The notes under the pieces are model-generated. The model had not been told where the DNA came from. It did not search any database and saw nothing but the letters and a program-made list of their open reading frames with translations. Made by a program: the position numbers and the translations under genes. From the NCBI RefSeq assembly GCF_004348425.1, contig NZ_SMKK01000040.1, forward strand, positions 1 through 46,979: a stretch of DNA of 46,979 bases. The letters are read 5' to 3'. Positions 37,856 to 45,216 of the stretch are shown piece after piece (positions within the stretch are counted from its first letter, which is position 1; every line of letters begins with the position of its first letter). The DNA is from Actinomadura sp. 7K507 (GTDB lineage Bacteria; Actinomycetota; Actinomycetes; Streptosporangiales; Streptosporangiaceae).

Positions 37856-37894
37856 CCACCCGCGCCGAGAGCGGGACAAAGGGGGAGAGAAAAC

Positions 37895-38098
37895 GTGGAG
37901 AGCACGAGCGAGCGCCTGCTGACCCCAGGGGAGGTCGCCGCCCTCTTCCGGGTCGACCCGAAGACGGTCACCCGGTGGGCCGCCGCGGGACGGATCAGCA
38001 GCATCCGTACCCCGGGGGGGCACAGGCGCTTCCGCGAGTCAGAGGTGCACGCGCTGCTGCGCGGCGAAGAGCCCATCGTCGAGCATTCGGCCCGCTGA
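37895..38098 (+). CDS. bldC: BldC, MerR-like DNA-binding developmental regulator
   Basis: 67 residues from GTG 37895 with GGGGGAGAG upstream. A single MerR-type winged helix: LLTPGEVAALFRVDPKTVTRWAAAGRISS and the wing RTPGGHRRFRESEV. No effector domain, as in BldC of Streptomyces, which binds DNA cooperatively at direct repeats and controls development and secondary metabolism. Its presence supports a filamentous or differentiating actinomycete. Confidence 0.95.
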   Translation: MESTSERLLTPGEVAALFRVDPKTVTRWAAAGRISSIRTPGGHRRFRESEVHALLRGEEPIVEHSAR

Positions 38099-38265
38099 CC
38101 CCGGTCCCCGCCGCCCCGGCCGCTGCCGCACCGCGCCGTGGCAGTCCCTCGGGAAATCCCTCGCCCGGGCGGCCGGGGTCCACTCCTCCACGTCCGAGCC
38201 TGAGCCCATCCCCGGTCTGAGTTCGTCCCCCGTCTGAATTCGGCCCCGCTCGAATTCATCCTCGA

Positions 38266-38541
38266 TTACGCCTGGTCTCCGGATTCCCCCGCCTTCCACT
38301 CCTCGAACCGGCGGAGCAGGTCCGCGTCCTCGTCCCGCCAGCGGCGGCGCCTCTCCTCCAGTTCCTCCTCGGTGAGCGACTCGCCCAGGAGCCGGTCGTA
38401 GCCGGGGTCGCCCGGCCCGATCTCGACGTAGGCGTCGGCGATGATCGGCCCCTCGCCCGCCGCGGACCCGGGCTCGGCGGGCTCCTCGAGAACGCTGTGC
38501 GGGACCCGGAGCGTGCCGTCGGGGAGCCGGATCACGTACAT
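38266..38541 (-). CDS. Small acidic protein of unknown function, partner of the HExxH protein
   Basis: 91 residues. The first 50 are beta-rich (MYVIRLPDGTLRVPHSVLEE), the last 40 form a charged helix (EEELEERRRRWRDEDADLLRRF). Overall acidic, no signal peptide, no family recognised. It starts 17 bases after the metallopeptidase-like gene and is co-directional, so an immunity, inhibitor or adaptor role is a possibility from context alone. Intergenic 38099-38265 towards bldC holds an imperfect 16-17-base repeat near 38215-38262 (GTCTGAGTTCGTCCCC, GTCTGAATTCGGCCCC, CTCGAATTCATCC). Confidence 0.65.
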   Translation of the reverse strand: MYVIRLPDGTLRVPHSVLEEPAEPGSAAGEGPIIADAYVEIGPGDPGYDRLLGESLTEEELEERRRRWRDEDADLLRRFEEWKAGESGDQA

Positions 38542-38558
38542 CCTCGATCACCCCTCCC

Positions 38559-39557
38559 CTAGATCCCGTACCGGCGGTTGAAGAAGAGCATGACCTCCAG
38601 GGCGGTCCGGATGCTGCCGCCGAGCATATCCACGAGGGCGGGGCGCTGCCGGGACGAGATCGCGGCGAACGCGTCCGCGAAGAACTCGCGGCGGCCGAGC
38701 GCGTCGGGCTGCCGGTGGAAGTCGCTCGCCAGATGCGGCCTGCACTCCTCGTAGAGCCTCCTGAAGGCGGGGCTGTCGGACGTCCACTCGCCGTCGTCGC
38801 CGTCGATGTCGTCGAGCGCGTGCCCGACCTCGTGCAGCATCACGTCCGGCGTCGGGGACGGCCGGTCGCCGACGACGATCTTGCGGTCGCCGTACGCGCC
38901 GGCGCAGATGTCCCAGGTGGCGCGGCCCGACGGGAGCGGCCGGTCGCGCAGGTGGCCCATGTCGTCGAGCTGCGGGACGCCGCCGGGCCCCACGTAGATG
39001 CCGTCGAGCCCGCCCGCGAGCTTCTCCTTCAGCGGCTCGGGCAGCGACGCCAGGCTGTCCACGGCCCCGATCACCTCGGGTGTCGGCGGCCCCTCCCGGA
39101 CGTCCCACTGCCGGTAGAGGATGCCCTCCAGAGCGCCGCAGTCGCGGCGGCCGTCGGCGGCGTGCGGCGTCCCCGGCGGGTGCGGCTCCACGCGCAGCCG
39201 GTCGTCCTCCAGCTCGAAGTCGCTCCACGAGAGGTCGCCGGAGCGCGGCCGCCCGGGCCTGCGGCGTCCGAACCGGCCGGTGAGCCCGGCCACCGCGTCA
39301 CCGCCGTCGACGCCGCCGCCGTCCGGGCCGCCATTCGCGTCGGCGCGGTCCGGGCCGAGCGCGTAGTCGTCGTCGCGGCCCGCCTTGCGGAACCGGCCGA
39401 ACCGGTCGCGCGGCTGGTTGCTGCGGGGCCGCACCTGCCCGGAGTCCGGCGGCGACGGGGAGTACGCGGCGGCGTCGGCCTCGCGGCTCTGCGCGCGACG
39501 GAGCGACTCCCGGCTCCGCAGCTCCCGGGGCTTGCGATGGACGCCTTTGAAGCGCAT
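38559..39557 (-). CDS. HExxH zinc metallopeptidase-like protein with a disordered basic N-terminus
   Basis: 332 residues from ATG 39557 with GAGGAG five bases upstream. The first 100 residues are Arg-rich and low-complexity (RFGRFRKAG, then Asp/Gly-rich), without a signal peptide. The C-terminal half contains HEVGHALDD with His242, Glu243, His246, and Glu291 in EFFADAFA as the likely third zinc ligand, a gluzincin layout reminiscent of anthrax lethal factor-type domains found in polymorphic toxins. The substrate is unknown. Followed at 17 bases by the small acidic protein. It could be a toxin domain, a housekeeping protease or an inactive scaffold. Confidence 0.72.
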   Translation of the reverse strand: MRFKGVHRKPRELRSRESLRRAQSREADAAAYSPSPPDSGQVRPRSNQPRDRFGRFRKAGRDDDYALGPDRADANGGPDGGGVDGGDAVAGLTGRFGRRRPGRPRSGDLSWSDFELEDDRLRVEPHPPGTPHAADGRRDCGALEGILYRQWDVREGPPTPEVIGAVDSLASLPEPLKEKLAGGLDGIYVGPGGVPQLDDMGHLRDRPLPSGRATWDICAGAYGDRKIVVGDRPSPTPDVMLHEVGHALDDIDGDDGEWTSDSPAFRRLYEECRPHLASDFHRQPDALGRREFFADAFAAISSRQRPALVDMLGGSIRTALEVMLFFNRRYGI

Positions 39558-39693
39558 CAGGCTCCTCTGTCGACGGGGCCCGCGGGATTCACAAGCGACG
39601 CTCATCGAGTCCGTGACGGACAAGGCCCCGCAAGAAGGGTAAGCCGGAACCCGACTTGGCGTCATCCCCGCGAGTCACGGATACCCTTTTGTC

Positions 39694-39984
39694 GTGATAA
39701 ACGTGCTGGTTACGCTGCTTTTGCTCGGTATCTGGATCTACTGCTGCCTGGACGTGCTCCGGACCGACGCGTCCGAGCTGCGGCACCTGTCCAAGACGGG
39801 CTGGCTCGCGATCGCCTTCTTCGGCTTCCTCATCGGCTCCGTCCTGTGGCTGCTGGACGGCCGTCCCCGCAACCGCCAGGCCGTCCTCGGCTCGCGGATG
39901 GCCGCCGCCGGCCCGCTCGGACCGGACGACGACCCGGCGTTCCTGCGCGACCTGGAACGCCGCCTCCGCGGCGAGGACGGCTGA
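39694..39984 (+). CDS. PLDc_N-domain membrane protein
   Basis: 96 residues with two membrane segments (VLVTLLLLGIWIYCCLDVL and GWLAIAFFGFLIGSVLWLL) separated by a short loop (RTDASELRHLSKT), the PLDc_N / phospholipase D N-terminal-like module. The C-terminal tail is hydrophilic. The GTG start at 39694 has no ribosome binding site; TTGGCG (39656) - 18 bases - GATACC (39680) lies upstream, so it may be leaderless. Divergent from the metallopeptidase-like gene. Function unknown. Confidence 0.8.
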   Translation: MINVLVTLLLLGIWIYCCLDVLRTDASELRHLSKTGWLAIAFFGFLIGSVLWLLDGRPRNRQAVLGSRMAAAGPLGPDDDPAFLRDLERRLRGEDG

Positions 39985-40070
39985 GGCGCGCAGCGGACGG
40001 CTGGGCGCGCCTCAGGCGTGGATGTACGTCAGGCGTGGATGTGGCTCAGGCGTGGATGTGGCTCAGGCGT
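39975..40070. repeat. Short tandem repeats between the PLDc_N gene and ccsB
   Basis: GGACGGCTG repeats at 39975 and 39995 over the PLDc_N stop codon. Then three 17-base units TCAGGCGTGGATGTACG / TCAGGCGTGGATGTGGC (twice) start at 40012, 40029 and 40046, and a fourth partial copy begins at 40063, where TCA is the ccsB stop. Each unit carries a TGA on the minus strand. Confidence 0.9.
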
Positions 40071-41064
40071 AGGAGTGCAGGCCCGAGAACATGTAGTTCA
40101 CGCCGAAGAAGTTGAACATCAGCGCGGCGAACGCCAGCAGCGACAGGACCGCGGCCTTGCGGCCCTTCCACCCGGCCGTGGAGCGGGCGTGCAGGTAGGC
40201 GGCGTAGATGATCCAGGTGATGAAGGACCAGATCTCCTTGGGGTCCCAGCCCCAGTAGCGACCCCACGCCTCGTCGGCCCAGATGGCGCCCATGATGATC
40301 GCGGCCGTCCAGATCGGGAACGCGAACATCGTGACCCGCATGGCGAGGCGGTCCAGGCTCTCGGCCGACGGCACGTGGGCCAGGATGCCGCCCGTGCCGG
40401 TGCCGCGGGACTCCGCGCGGCTCTTCAGCAGGTAGAGGATCGTGGCGGCGCCCGCGACGGTGAACGCGCCCGTCGCGATGATCGCGGCGCTCACGTGGAT
40501 GGCGATCCAGTAGGAGTTCAGCGCCGGGGTGACCGGGCCGACCGAGTCGTACAGCCAGATGTTCGCCACACCCAGCCCGGCGACGGCGGCGGCCATGACG
40601 AACGCGCCGAGGAAGCGCGCCTTGTACCGGAACATCACGACCATGAACGCGGTGACGGCGGCGAACGTGATCGCGGTGAGGAACTCGTACATGTTCCCCC
40701 ACGGCCACCGGCTCGCCGACAGCCCGCGTGACACGATGACGCCCAGGTGCGCGCCCCAGCCCAGCACGGTCACCAGGAGCGCGAGGCGGACCCAGTCGAC
40801 CTGCGGGCGCTGGCTCTCGTCCTCGCCGTCGTCGGCATCCTCTGCCACCGATCCGGCGTCCTTGGTCCCGGTCTCGGCGCCCGCGGCGCCCACCAGGACC
40901 TTGGCCTCCGCCTTCTCCGACGCCGTTCCGGCCGCCGCCGCGCGGCGGCGGCCGAAGCCGAGGTCGACGGCGTAGGCGGCCAGCGCGACCACGTACATGA
41001 CCACGGTGGTCAGCATGAGCTTGTCGCTCAGGTTCGCGAGCTCCGCAGTGCTCACCCTCGTCAC
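40063..41064 (-). CDS. ccsB: Cytochrome c biogenesis protein, ResC/CcsA type (called CcsB in actinobacteria)
   Basis: 333 residues, about eight membrane helices. The heme-handling WWD motif is WGWDPKEIWSF (Trp271-Glu277), and WGNMYEFLTA is the other family signature; conserved histidines lie in the flanking helices (GAHLGVI, AIHVSAA). It exports and presents heme for attachment to apocytochrome c with ResB. The N-terminal loop (about 40-90) is acidic and variable. GTG start overlaps the resB stop (GTGA). Its 3' end is followed by 17-bp repeats. Confidence 0.95.
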   Translation of the reverse strand: MTRVSTAELANLSDKLMLTTVVMYVVALAAYAVDLGFGRRRAAAAGTASEKAEAKVLVGAAGAETGTKDAGSVAEDADDGEDESQRPQVDWVRLALLVTVLGWGAHLGVIVSRGLSASRWPWGNMYEFLTAITFAAVTAFMVVMFRYKARFLGAFVMAAAVAGLGVANIWLYDSVGPVTPALNSYWIAIHVSAAIIATGAFTVAGAATILYLLKSRAESRGTGTGGILAHVPSAESLDRLAMRVTMFAFPIWTAAIIMGAIWADEAWGRYWGWDPKEIWSFITWIIYAAYLHARSTAGWKGRKAAVLSLLAFAALMFNFFGVNYMFSGLHSYA

Positions 41065-43010
41065 TCCTTCGATTCGGCCGCCGGCCCGGCCCCGCGGCCG
41101 GCGGCGGGCTCGCTGTCGGGCCCCTCGTCGTCAGGTCCGTCGCCGCCGGACCTCTCGTCGCCGGACCCCTCGTCCGACCCTTCGCCGTCGGGTCGTTCGC
41201 CGTCGGGTCGTTCGCCGTCGGGTCGTTCGCCGTCGGGTCGTTCGCCGTCGGGTCCTTCGCCGTCGGGTCCTTCGCCGTCGGGTCCTTCGCCGTCGGGTCC
41301 TTCGCCGCCGGGTCCTTCGCCGCCGGATCCCTCGCCGCCGGATCCTTCGCCGTCGGGCCCTTCGTCTGGTCCGTCGCCGTCAGGTGCCGCGTCGCCGGGG
41401 GCTTCGTCGCCGGGTTCGTCCTGGGGGCCGCGCAGTGCGGTCACGATCTCGTCGAACTCGGGGGTCGGGTTCCCCAGCGTGAGCCCGCCGACCTCGACCA
41501 CCGTACGCCCGCCCTTCCCGGCGCTCGCACGGACCCACACCCTGCGGCGCCTGACCATGAACGACGTCGCCACGCCCAGCACCGCGAGGATGGCCGCGAC
41601 CAGGGCGGGGACGCGTCCCGGGTCCCGGTTGACCGAGAGGGTCACGTACTGCTTCAGGCCGTCGAACGTGACCGACCCGGCGCCGCCGGGCAGTTCGAAC
41701 GTCTCCCCCGGCTCCAGCAGCTTCTGGCCGTCCTTGACGGGGTGGAGCGTCTCGCCGAGGCCCTCCAGCTTGTAGACCGACTGCGGGGTCCCGGAGTCCA
41801 GGCCGATGTCGCCCTTGAACGCCGAGATCGTGACGACCGGGCGGAGCGGCGCCGGGAACGCCGAGACGATCTGCTTCCCGTCCTCGCTCGCCATCGCGGT
41901 CGGCCACAGGATCCCGTAGAAGGCGAGCTGGTCGGGCTGGGCGTCGGGGGCCTTGATGACGCCCTCGGACGTCTGGTTCCGCGGCTCCATCTCCAGGAAC
42001 GGCACCGAGTCCTGGAACGCGACGTTGCCCTCGGCGTCCCGGACGGTGAAGGTCGGGGCGTAGCCGTGCCCGAGCAGGTACACCTTCGCCCCGCCGACGC
42101 CGAGCGGATGGTTCATCCGCAGGTCGTACGGCTTCTCCGCGGCGTCCGGGCTGGCCCGATAGCGCATGTCGGCGTTGAAGGAGATGGGCTGGCCGCGCTT
42201 GTCGCCCTCGGTCTGGTACTCGACCTTGAAGTCGTCCAGCGACACGGTGAACGGTGCCAGCTCGCCGTCGTTGAAAGCCCGTCCCGGCTTGAACTGGTCG
42301 TACTGGTTGAGCGAGTTGGCGAACGTCTTGCCCTCGGTCAGCAGCACGTTCCCCTGGTAGCCGAACAGGTTCCCGAGGCCGAGCGCGAACAGCAGGCCCA
42401 GCAGCGCCACGTGGAAGAGCAGGTTGCCGGACTCGCCCAGGTAGCCCTTCTCGGCGGACGCCGCGCCGCCGGAGACGTCCACGCGGAACCGGCGCCCGCG
42501 CAGCGCCTTGCGCGCCTCGGCGAGGACGTCCTCCGGGGACGTGTCCGTCTCGTACTTCGCGGACTGGGGCAGCCGCCCGAAGTTGCGGGGCGCCGCCGGC
42601 GGCCGGGCCCGCATCGACCGGTAGTGGTGGGACGCGCGGGGGATGACGCAGCCGGCGAGCGAGACGAACAGCAGGATGTAGATCGCCGCGAACCAGGGCG
42701 CGGCGAACACGTCGAACATCGACAGCCGGTCCAGCCACGGACCGAGCGTCTCGTGCTCTTCGAGGTACGTCGCGACGTCCCCCGGCGCCTGCCCCCGCTG
42801 CGGCAGGATCGACCCGGGGACCGCGCCGAGCGCCACGAGGAACAGCAAAATCAGCGCGGTGCGCATCGTCGTGAGCTGCCGCCAGCCCCACCGCAGCCAG
42901 CCGAGCGGGCCCATGCCGACGGGGCGCGTCGCCTCCCCCGGCGCCCGCCGCGCGGCGGGCGACCGTGTCCCCGACTCGCCGTCTCTTACTTCGTCCTGGA
43001 TCTCAGTCAT
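41061..43010 (-). CDS. resB: Cytochrome c biogenesis protein ResB (Ccs1), with repeat-containing C-terminal tail
   Basis: 649 residues. Membrane helices: WRQLTTMRTALILLFLVALGAVPGS, FAAPWFAAIYILLFVSLAGCVIP, a third near 190-210 (LFHVALLGLLFALGLGNLFGY) and a last one near 480-500. Between the third and last is a large periplasmic domain. ResB forms the heme lyase with ResC. After residue 545 there is a tail of twelve EGPDG/ERPDG-like pentapeptides and acidic residues, absent in typical ResB, produced by 15-bp repeats. One base separates it from ccdA. Confidence 0.93.
   Translation of the reverse strand: MTEIQDEVRDGESGTRSPAARRAPGEATRPVGMGPLGWLRWGWRQLTTMRTALILLFLVALGAVPGSILPQRGQAPGDVATYLEEHETLGPWLDRLSMFDVFAAPWFAAIYILLFVSLAGCVIPRASHHYRSMRARPPAAPRNFGRLPQSAKYETDTSPEDVLAEARKALRGRRFRVDVSGGAASAEKGYLGESGNLLFHVALLGLLFALGLGNLFGYQGNVLLTEGKTFANSLNQYDQFKPGRAFNDGELAPFTVSLDDFKVEYQTEGDKRGQPISFNADMRYRASPDAAEKPYDLRMNHPLGVGGAKVYLLGHGYAPTFTVRDAEGNVAFQDSVPFLEMEPRNQTSEGVIKAPDAQPDQLAFYGILWPTAMASEDGKQIVSAFPAPLRPVVTISAFKGDIGLDSGTPQSVYKLEGLGETLHPVKDGQKLLEPGETFELPGGAGSVTFDGLKQYVTLSVNRDPGRVPALVAAILAVLGVATSFMVRRRRVWVRASAGKGGRTVVEVGGLTLGNPTPEFDEIVTALRGPQDEPGDEAPGDAAPDGDGPDEGPDGEGSGGEGSGGEGPGGEGPDGEGPDGEGPDGEGPDGERPDGERPDGERPDGERPDGEGSDEGSGDERSGGDGPDDEGPDSEPAAGRGAGPAAESKE
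41181..41360 (-). repeat. Twelve-unit 15-bp tandem repeat in resB
   Basis: Twelve consecutive 15-base units related to TTCGCCGTCGGGTCG / TTCGCCGTCGGGTCC. Four are near-identical of each form, and the others differ at one to three bases. In frame, they encode E-G/R-P/S-D/G-G pentapeptides (about residues 550-610 of ResB). The unit length and in-frame placement match the other repeats nearby. Confidence 0.95.
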
Positions 43011-43011
43011 C

Positions 43012-43755
43012 TCAAATAACCGGTTCGAAGCCGCTGATCCACGACTTCAGTTCGATGTTCAGGTCACCCCACAGGCCGCTGACCAGCAGCACCCCGATGA
43101 GGACGAGCATCCCCCCGCCGATCCGCATGACCAGGGGGTAGTGGCGCTTCACGGCGCTGAACGCGCCGAGTGCCCAACGGTAGGCGATCGCGGCGGCCAC
43201 GAACGGCAGCCCCAGGCCCAGGCAGTACGCGAGCGACAGCAGCGCGCCGCGTCCGGCGCTGGCCTCGGTGACGGCGAGGCTCTGCACGGCCCCCAGCGTC
43301 GGCCCGATGCACGGCGTCCAGCCGAGCCCGAACAGGACGCCGAGCAGCGGCGCCCCCGCGAGACCGGCCGCGGGGAGCCGTCCCGACTTCATCGTCCGCT
43401 GCAGCCCCGGGATCAGGCCCATGAACGCGAGGCCGAACAGGATCGTGACGACGCCGAGGACGCGGGTGATCGTCTCCTGGTACTCCAGCAGCCACCGGCC
43501 CAGGCCCCCGAAGATCGCGCCGTAGCTGATGAACACGACGCTGAACCCCGCGATGAACAGCAGGGTGCCCGCGAGCAGCCGTCCGCGCCGCTGGTCGGCC
43601 AGGTCCGCGCCGCTCATGCCCGTCACGTACGACAGGTAGCCCGGCACCAGCGGCAGGACGCACGGCGAGGCGAACGAGACGAGCCCGGCGAGCGCCGCCA
43701 GCGGTGCCGCCACCACCAGCGACCCGCTGAAAACCGTCTCGGTGAGGGGACTCAC
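43012..43755 (-). CDS. ccdA: Cytochrome c biogenesis / thiol-disulfide transporter CcdA
   Basis: 247 residues, six membrane helices. Cysteines in FASPCVLPLVPGYLS (first helix) and GWTPCIGPTLGAVQ (fourth helix) are the redox pair that moves electrons across the membrane from thioredoxin to ResA. Start GTG at 43755; the frame is open further upstream through a repeat-derived spacer without homology. The 100 bases to resA consist of tandem repeats that copy a stop-start junction. Confidence 0.93.
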   Translation of the reverse strand: MSPLTETVFSGSLVVAAPLAALAGLVSFASPCVLPLVPGYLSYVTGMSGADLADQRRGRLLAGTLLFIAGFSVVFISYGAIFGGLGRWLLEYQETITRVLGVVTILFGLAFMGLIPGLQRTMKSGRLPAAGLAGAPLLGVLFGLGWTPCIGPTLGAVQSLAVTEASAGRGALLSLAYCLGLGLPFVAAAIAYRWALGAFSAVKRHYPLVMRIGGGMLVLIGVLLVSGLWGDLNIELKSWISGFEPVI

Positions 43756-43855
43756 TTTCCGGCCGTGCTCACTTCTGGGCCGCTCACCTGTCGGCCGCTC
43801 ACGTCTCGGCCCCTCACTTCTGGGCCGCCTGCTCGGCCGCTCGTTTCCGGGCTGC
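43756..43855 (-). repeat. Imperfect 15-bp tandem repeats between resA and ccdA
   Basis: About seven units of 12-17 bases beginning GGCCGCTCAC / GGCCCCTCAC on the plus strand fill the spacer; examples are GGCCGCTCACCTGTC, GGCCGCTCACGTCTC and GGCCCCTCACTTCTG. Most carry CTCAC, GTGAG on the coding strand, a possible stop-start junction. The resA stop and the ccdA start lie in edge copies. Degenerate, so older than the resB repeat. Confidence 0.8.
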
Positions 43856-44446
43856 TCATTTCTCGGCGGAGACCTTGGTGACCAGCGGGGTGAGCTTGGA
43901 GTAAGTCGTCGCGCCCACGATGCGGGCGGCGATGCGGCCTTGCCGGTCCAGGACGAGCGTGCTCGGGATCGCGCTGGGCGGAACCTCGCGGAACGCCAGC
44001 GTGACCTGGCCGTCGGCGTCGAACAGGCTCGGATAGGTGATCTTGAACTTGCGCTCGAACGCCTCGGCGTTCGCCTTGGAGTCCTTGAAGTTGACGCCGA
44101 GGAACTCGACGCCCTTGTCCTTGTTCTCCGTGTAGACGTGCTGCAGTGACGGCGCCTCACCGCGGCAGGGCGCGCACCAGGACGCCCAGAAGTTGACGAC
44201 CACGACCTTGCCCTTGAAGTCGGCGAGCTTGAACGGCTCACCGTCCAGGAGCTCGCCGCTGACGCCCTGGACGTTCGTGCGGTCGGCGGGCTTGAACTCG
44301 GTGACGTTGCCGTCGCCCGAGATGAACCTGTCGTCGTTCCCGCCCGGTCCGTTCTCCGAGGCGCTGGACCCGGCGCAGCCGGCCAGCAGCCCGCAGAGCG
44401 CGACGACGGTGGCGGCGGCGCGCAGAGGGGAGATTCGGGGGCTCAA
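43856..44446 (-). CDS. resA: Thioredoxin-like lipoprotein ResA (cytochrome c maturation)
   Basis: 196 residues from a TTG start at 44446, fixed by AGGAGGG at five to six bases upstream. Signal peptide with lipobox LLAGC (Cys24), so a membrane-anchored lipoprotein. The thioredoxin domain has WASWCAPCRGEAPSL with the CxxC pair, followed by GVNFKDSKANAEAF and a cis-Pro region (PPSAIPSTLVLD). It reduces apocytochrome c thiols for heme attachment. First gene of the resA-ccdA-resB-ccsB set. A short inverted repeat ACTAC-N5-GTAGT (44458-44472) is just upstream. Confidence 0.94.
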   Translation of the reverse strand: MSPRISPLRAAATVVALCGLLAGCAGSSASENGPGGNDDRFISGDGNVTEFKPADRTNVQGVSGELLDGEPFKLADFKGKVVVVNFWASWCAPCRGEAPSLQHVYTENKDKGVEFLGVNFKDSKANAEAFERKFKITYPSLFDADGQVTLAFREVPPSAIPSTLVLDRQGRIAARIVGATTYSKLTPLVTKVSAEK

Positions 44447-44491
44447 CGGACCCTCCTACTACAAGACGTAGTACACAACGTACCGGTGCTG

Positions 44492-45130
44492 TCAGGCACC
44501 CGCGACACTGGGGCCCTTCGCGATCCCGGCGGCGGGCTCGCAGTAGGACACCTCCACGAGCCGGCTGCCGTCGAACGTCAGGCTGGTGACGCTGGCCAGG
44601 GTGCATTCGCGCTTGTTCGGCAGATGCCAGAGGCGGCGGCGCTCGGCGTGCAGCCGCAGGATCCACACGGGCAGCTGGTGGCTGACGCACACGGCCTCGT
44701 GCCCGCGCGCCGTCTCCCGCGCCCGGATCACGGCGGCGCGCATCCGCGCCGCGAGCCCCCGGTACGGCTCCCCCCAGGACGGGCGGAACGGGTTGCGCAG
44801 GTGGTACCAGTGCTCCGGACGGCGCAGCGAACCCGCCCCGGCCCCGAACGTCAGCCCCTCGAAGTGGTTGTCGGCCTCGATCAGACGATCGTCCACCGTG
44901 ACCGGCAGGTCGAGCGCGTCGCCGAGCGGCGCGGCCGTCTCCAGCGCCCGCTGCATCGGCGAGGAGAACAGCGCGGTCACGTCCCGTTCGGCGAACCATT
45001 TCGCGGCGGCCTTCGCCATGAGGACACCGTCCTCGCTGAGGCGGTACCCGGGCAGCCGCCCGTACAGGATGCCCTCGGGATTGTGCACCTCACCGTGCCG
45101 CAGCAGGTGAACGATGGTCATGTCTTTCAT
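44492..45130 (-). CDS. Histidine phosphatase family protein
   Basis: 212 residues. The phosphoglycerate mutase-like motif LLRHGEVHN carries the nucleophilic His12; the second catalytic His lies in VCVSHQLPVWIL, with Arg and Glu (RLIEADNHFEG) at expected positions. Substrate unknown. Start ATG 45130; a second ATG three codons later is possible. It lies 45 bases upstream of resA on the same strand, perhaps in the same transcript. It is a family that often precedes resA in actinobacteria. Confidence 0.93.
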   Translation of the reverse strand: MKDMTIVHLLRHGEVHNPEGILYGRLPGYRLSEDGVLMAKAAAKWFAERDVTALFSSPMQRALETAAPLGDALDLPVTVDDRLIEADNHFEGLTFGAGAGSLRRPEHWYHLRNPFRPSWGEPYRGLAARMRAAVIRARETARGHEAVCVSHQLPVWILRLHAERRRLWHLPNKRECTLASVTSLTFDGSRLVEVSYCEPAAGIAKGPSVAGA

Positions 45131-45216
45131 CGCACGCCAGACTACCCAGGCCCGGCGCCCGCCCCGCCCGCAGGCCGGGCCCTATGGGGACGGCACCCTC
45201 AGGCCGGTGGGAACGC

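Noticed and set aside
41181..41360. CRISPR array
   Set aside because: Units are contiguous 15-bp repeats without spacers, in frame inside resB.
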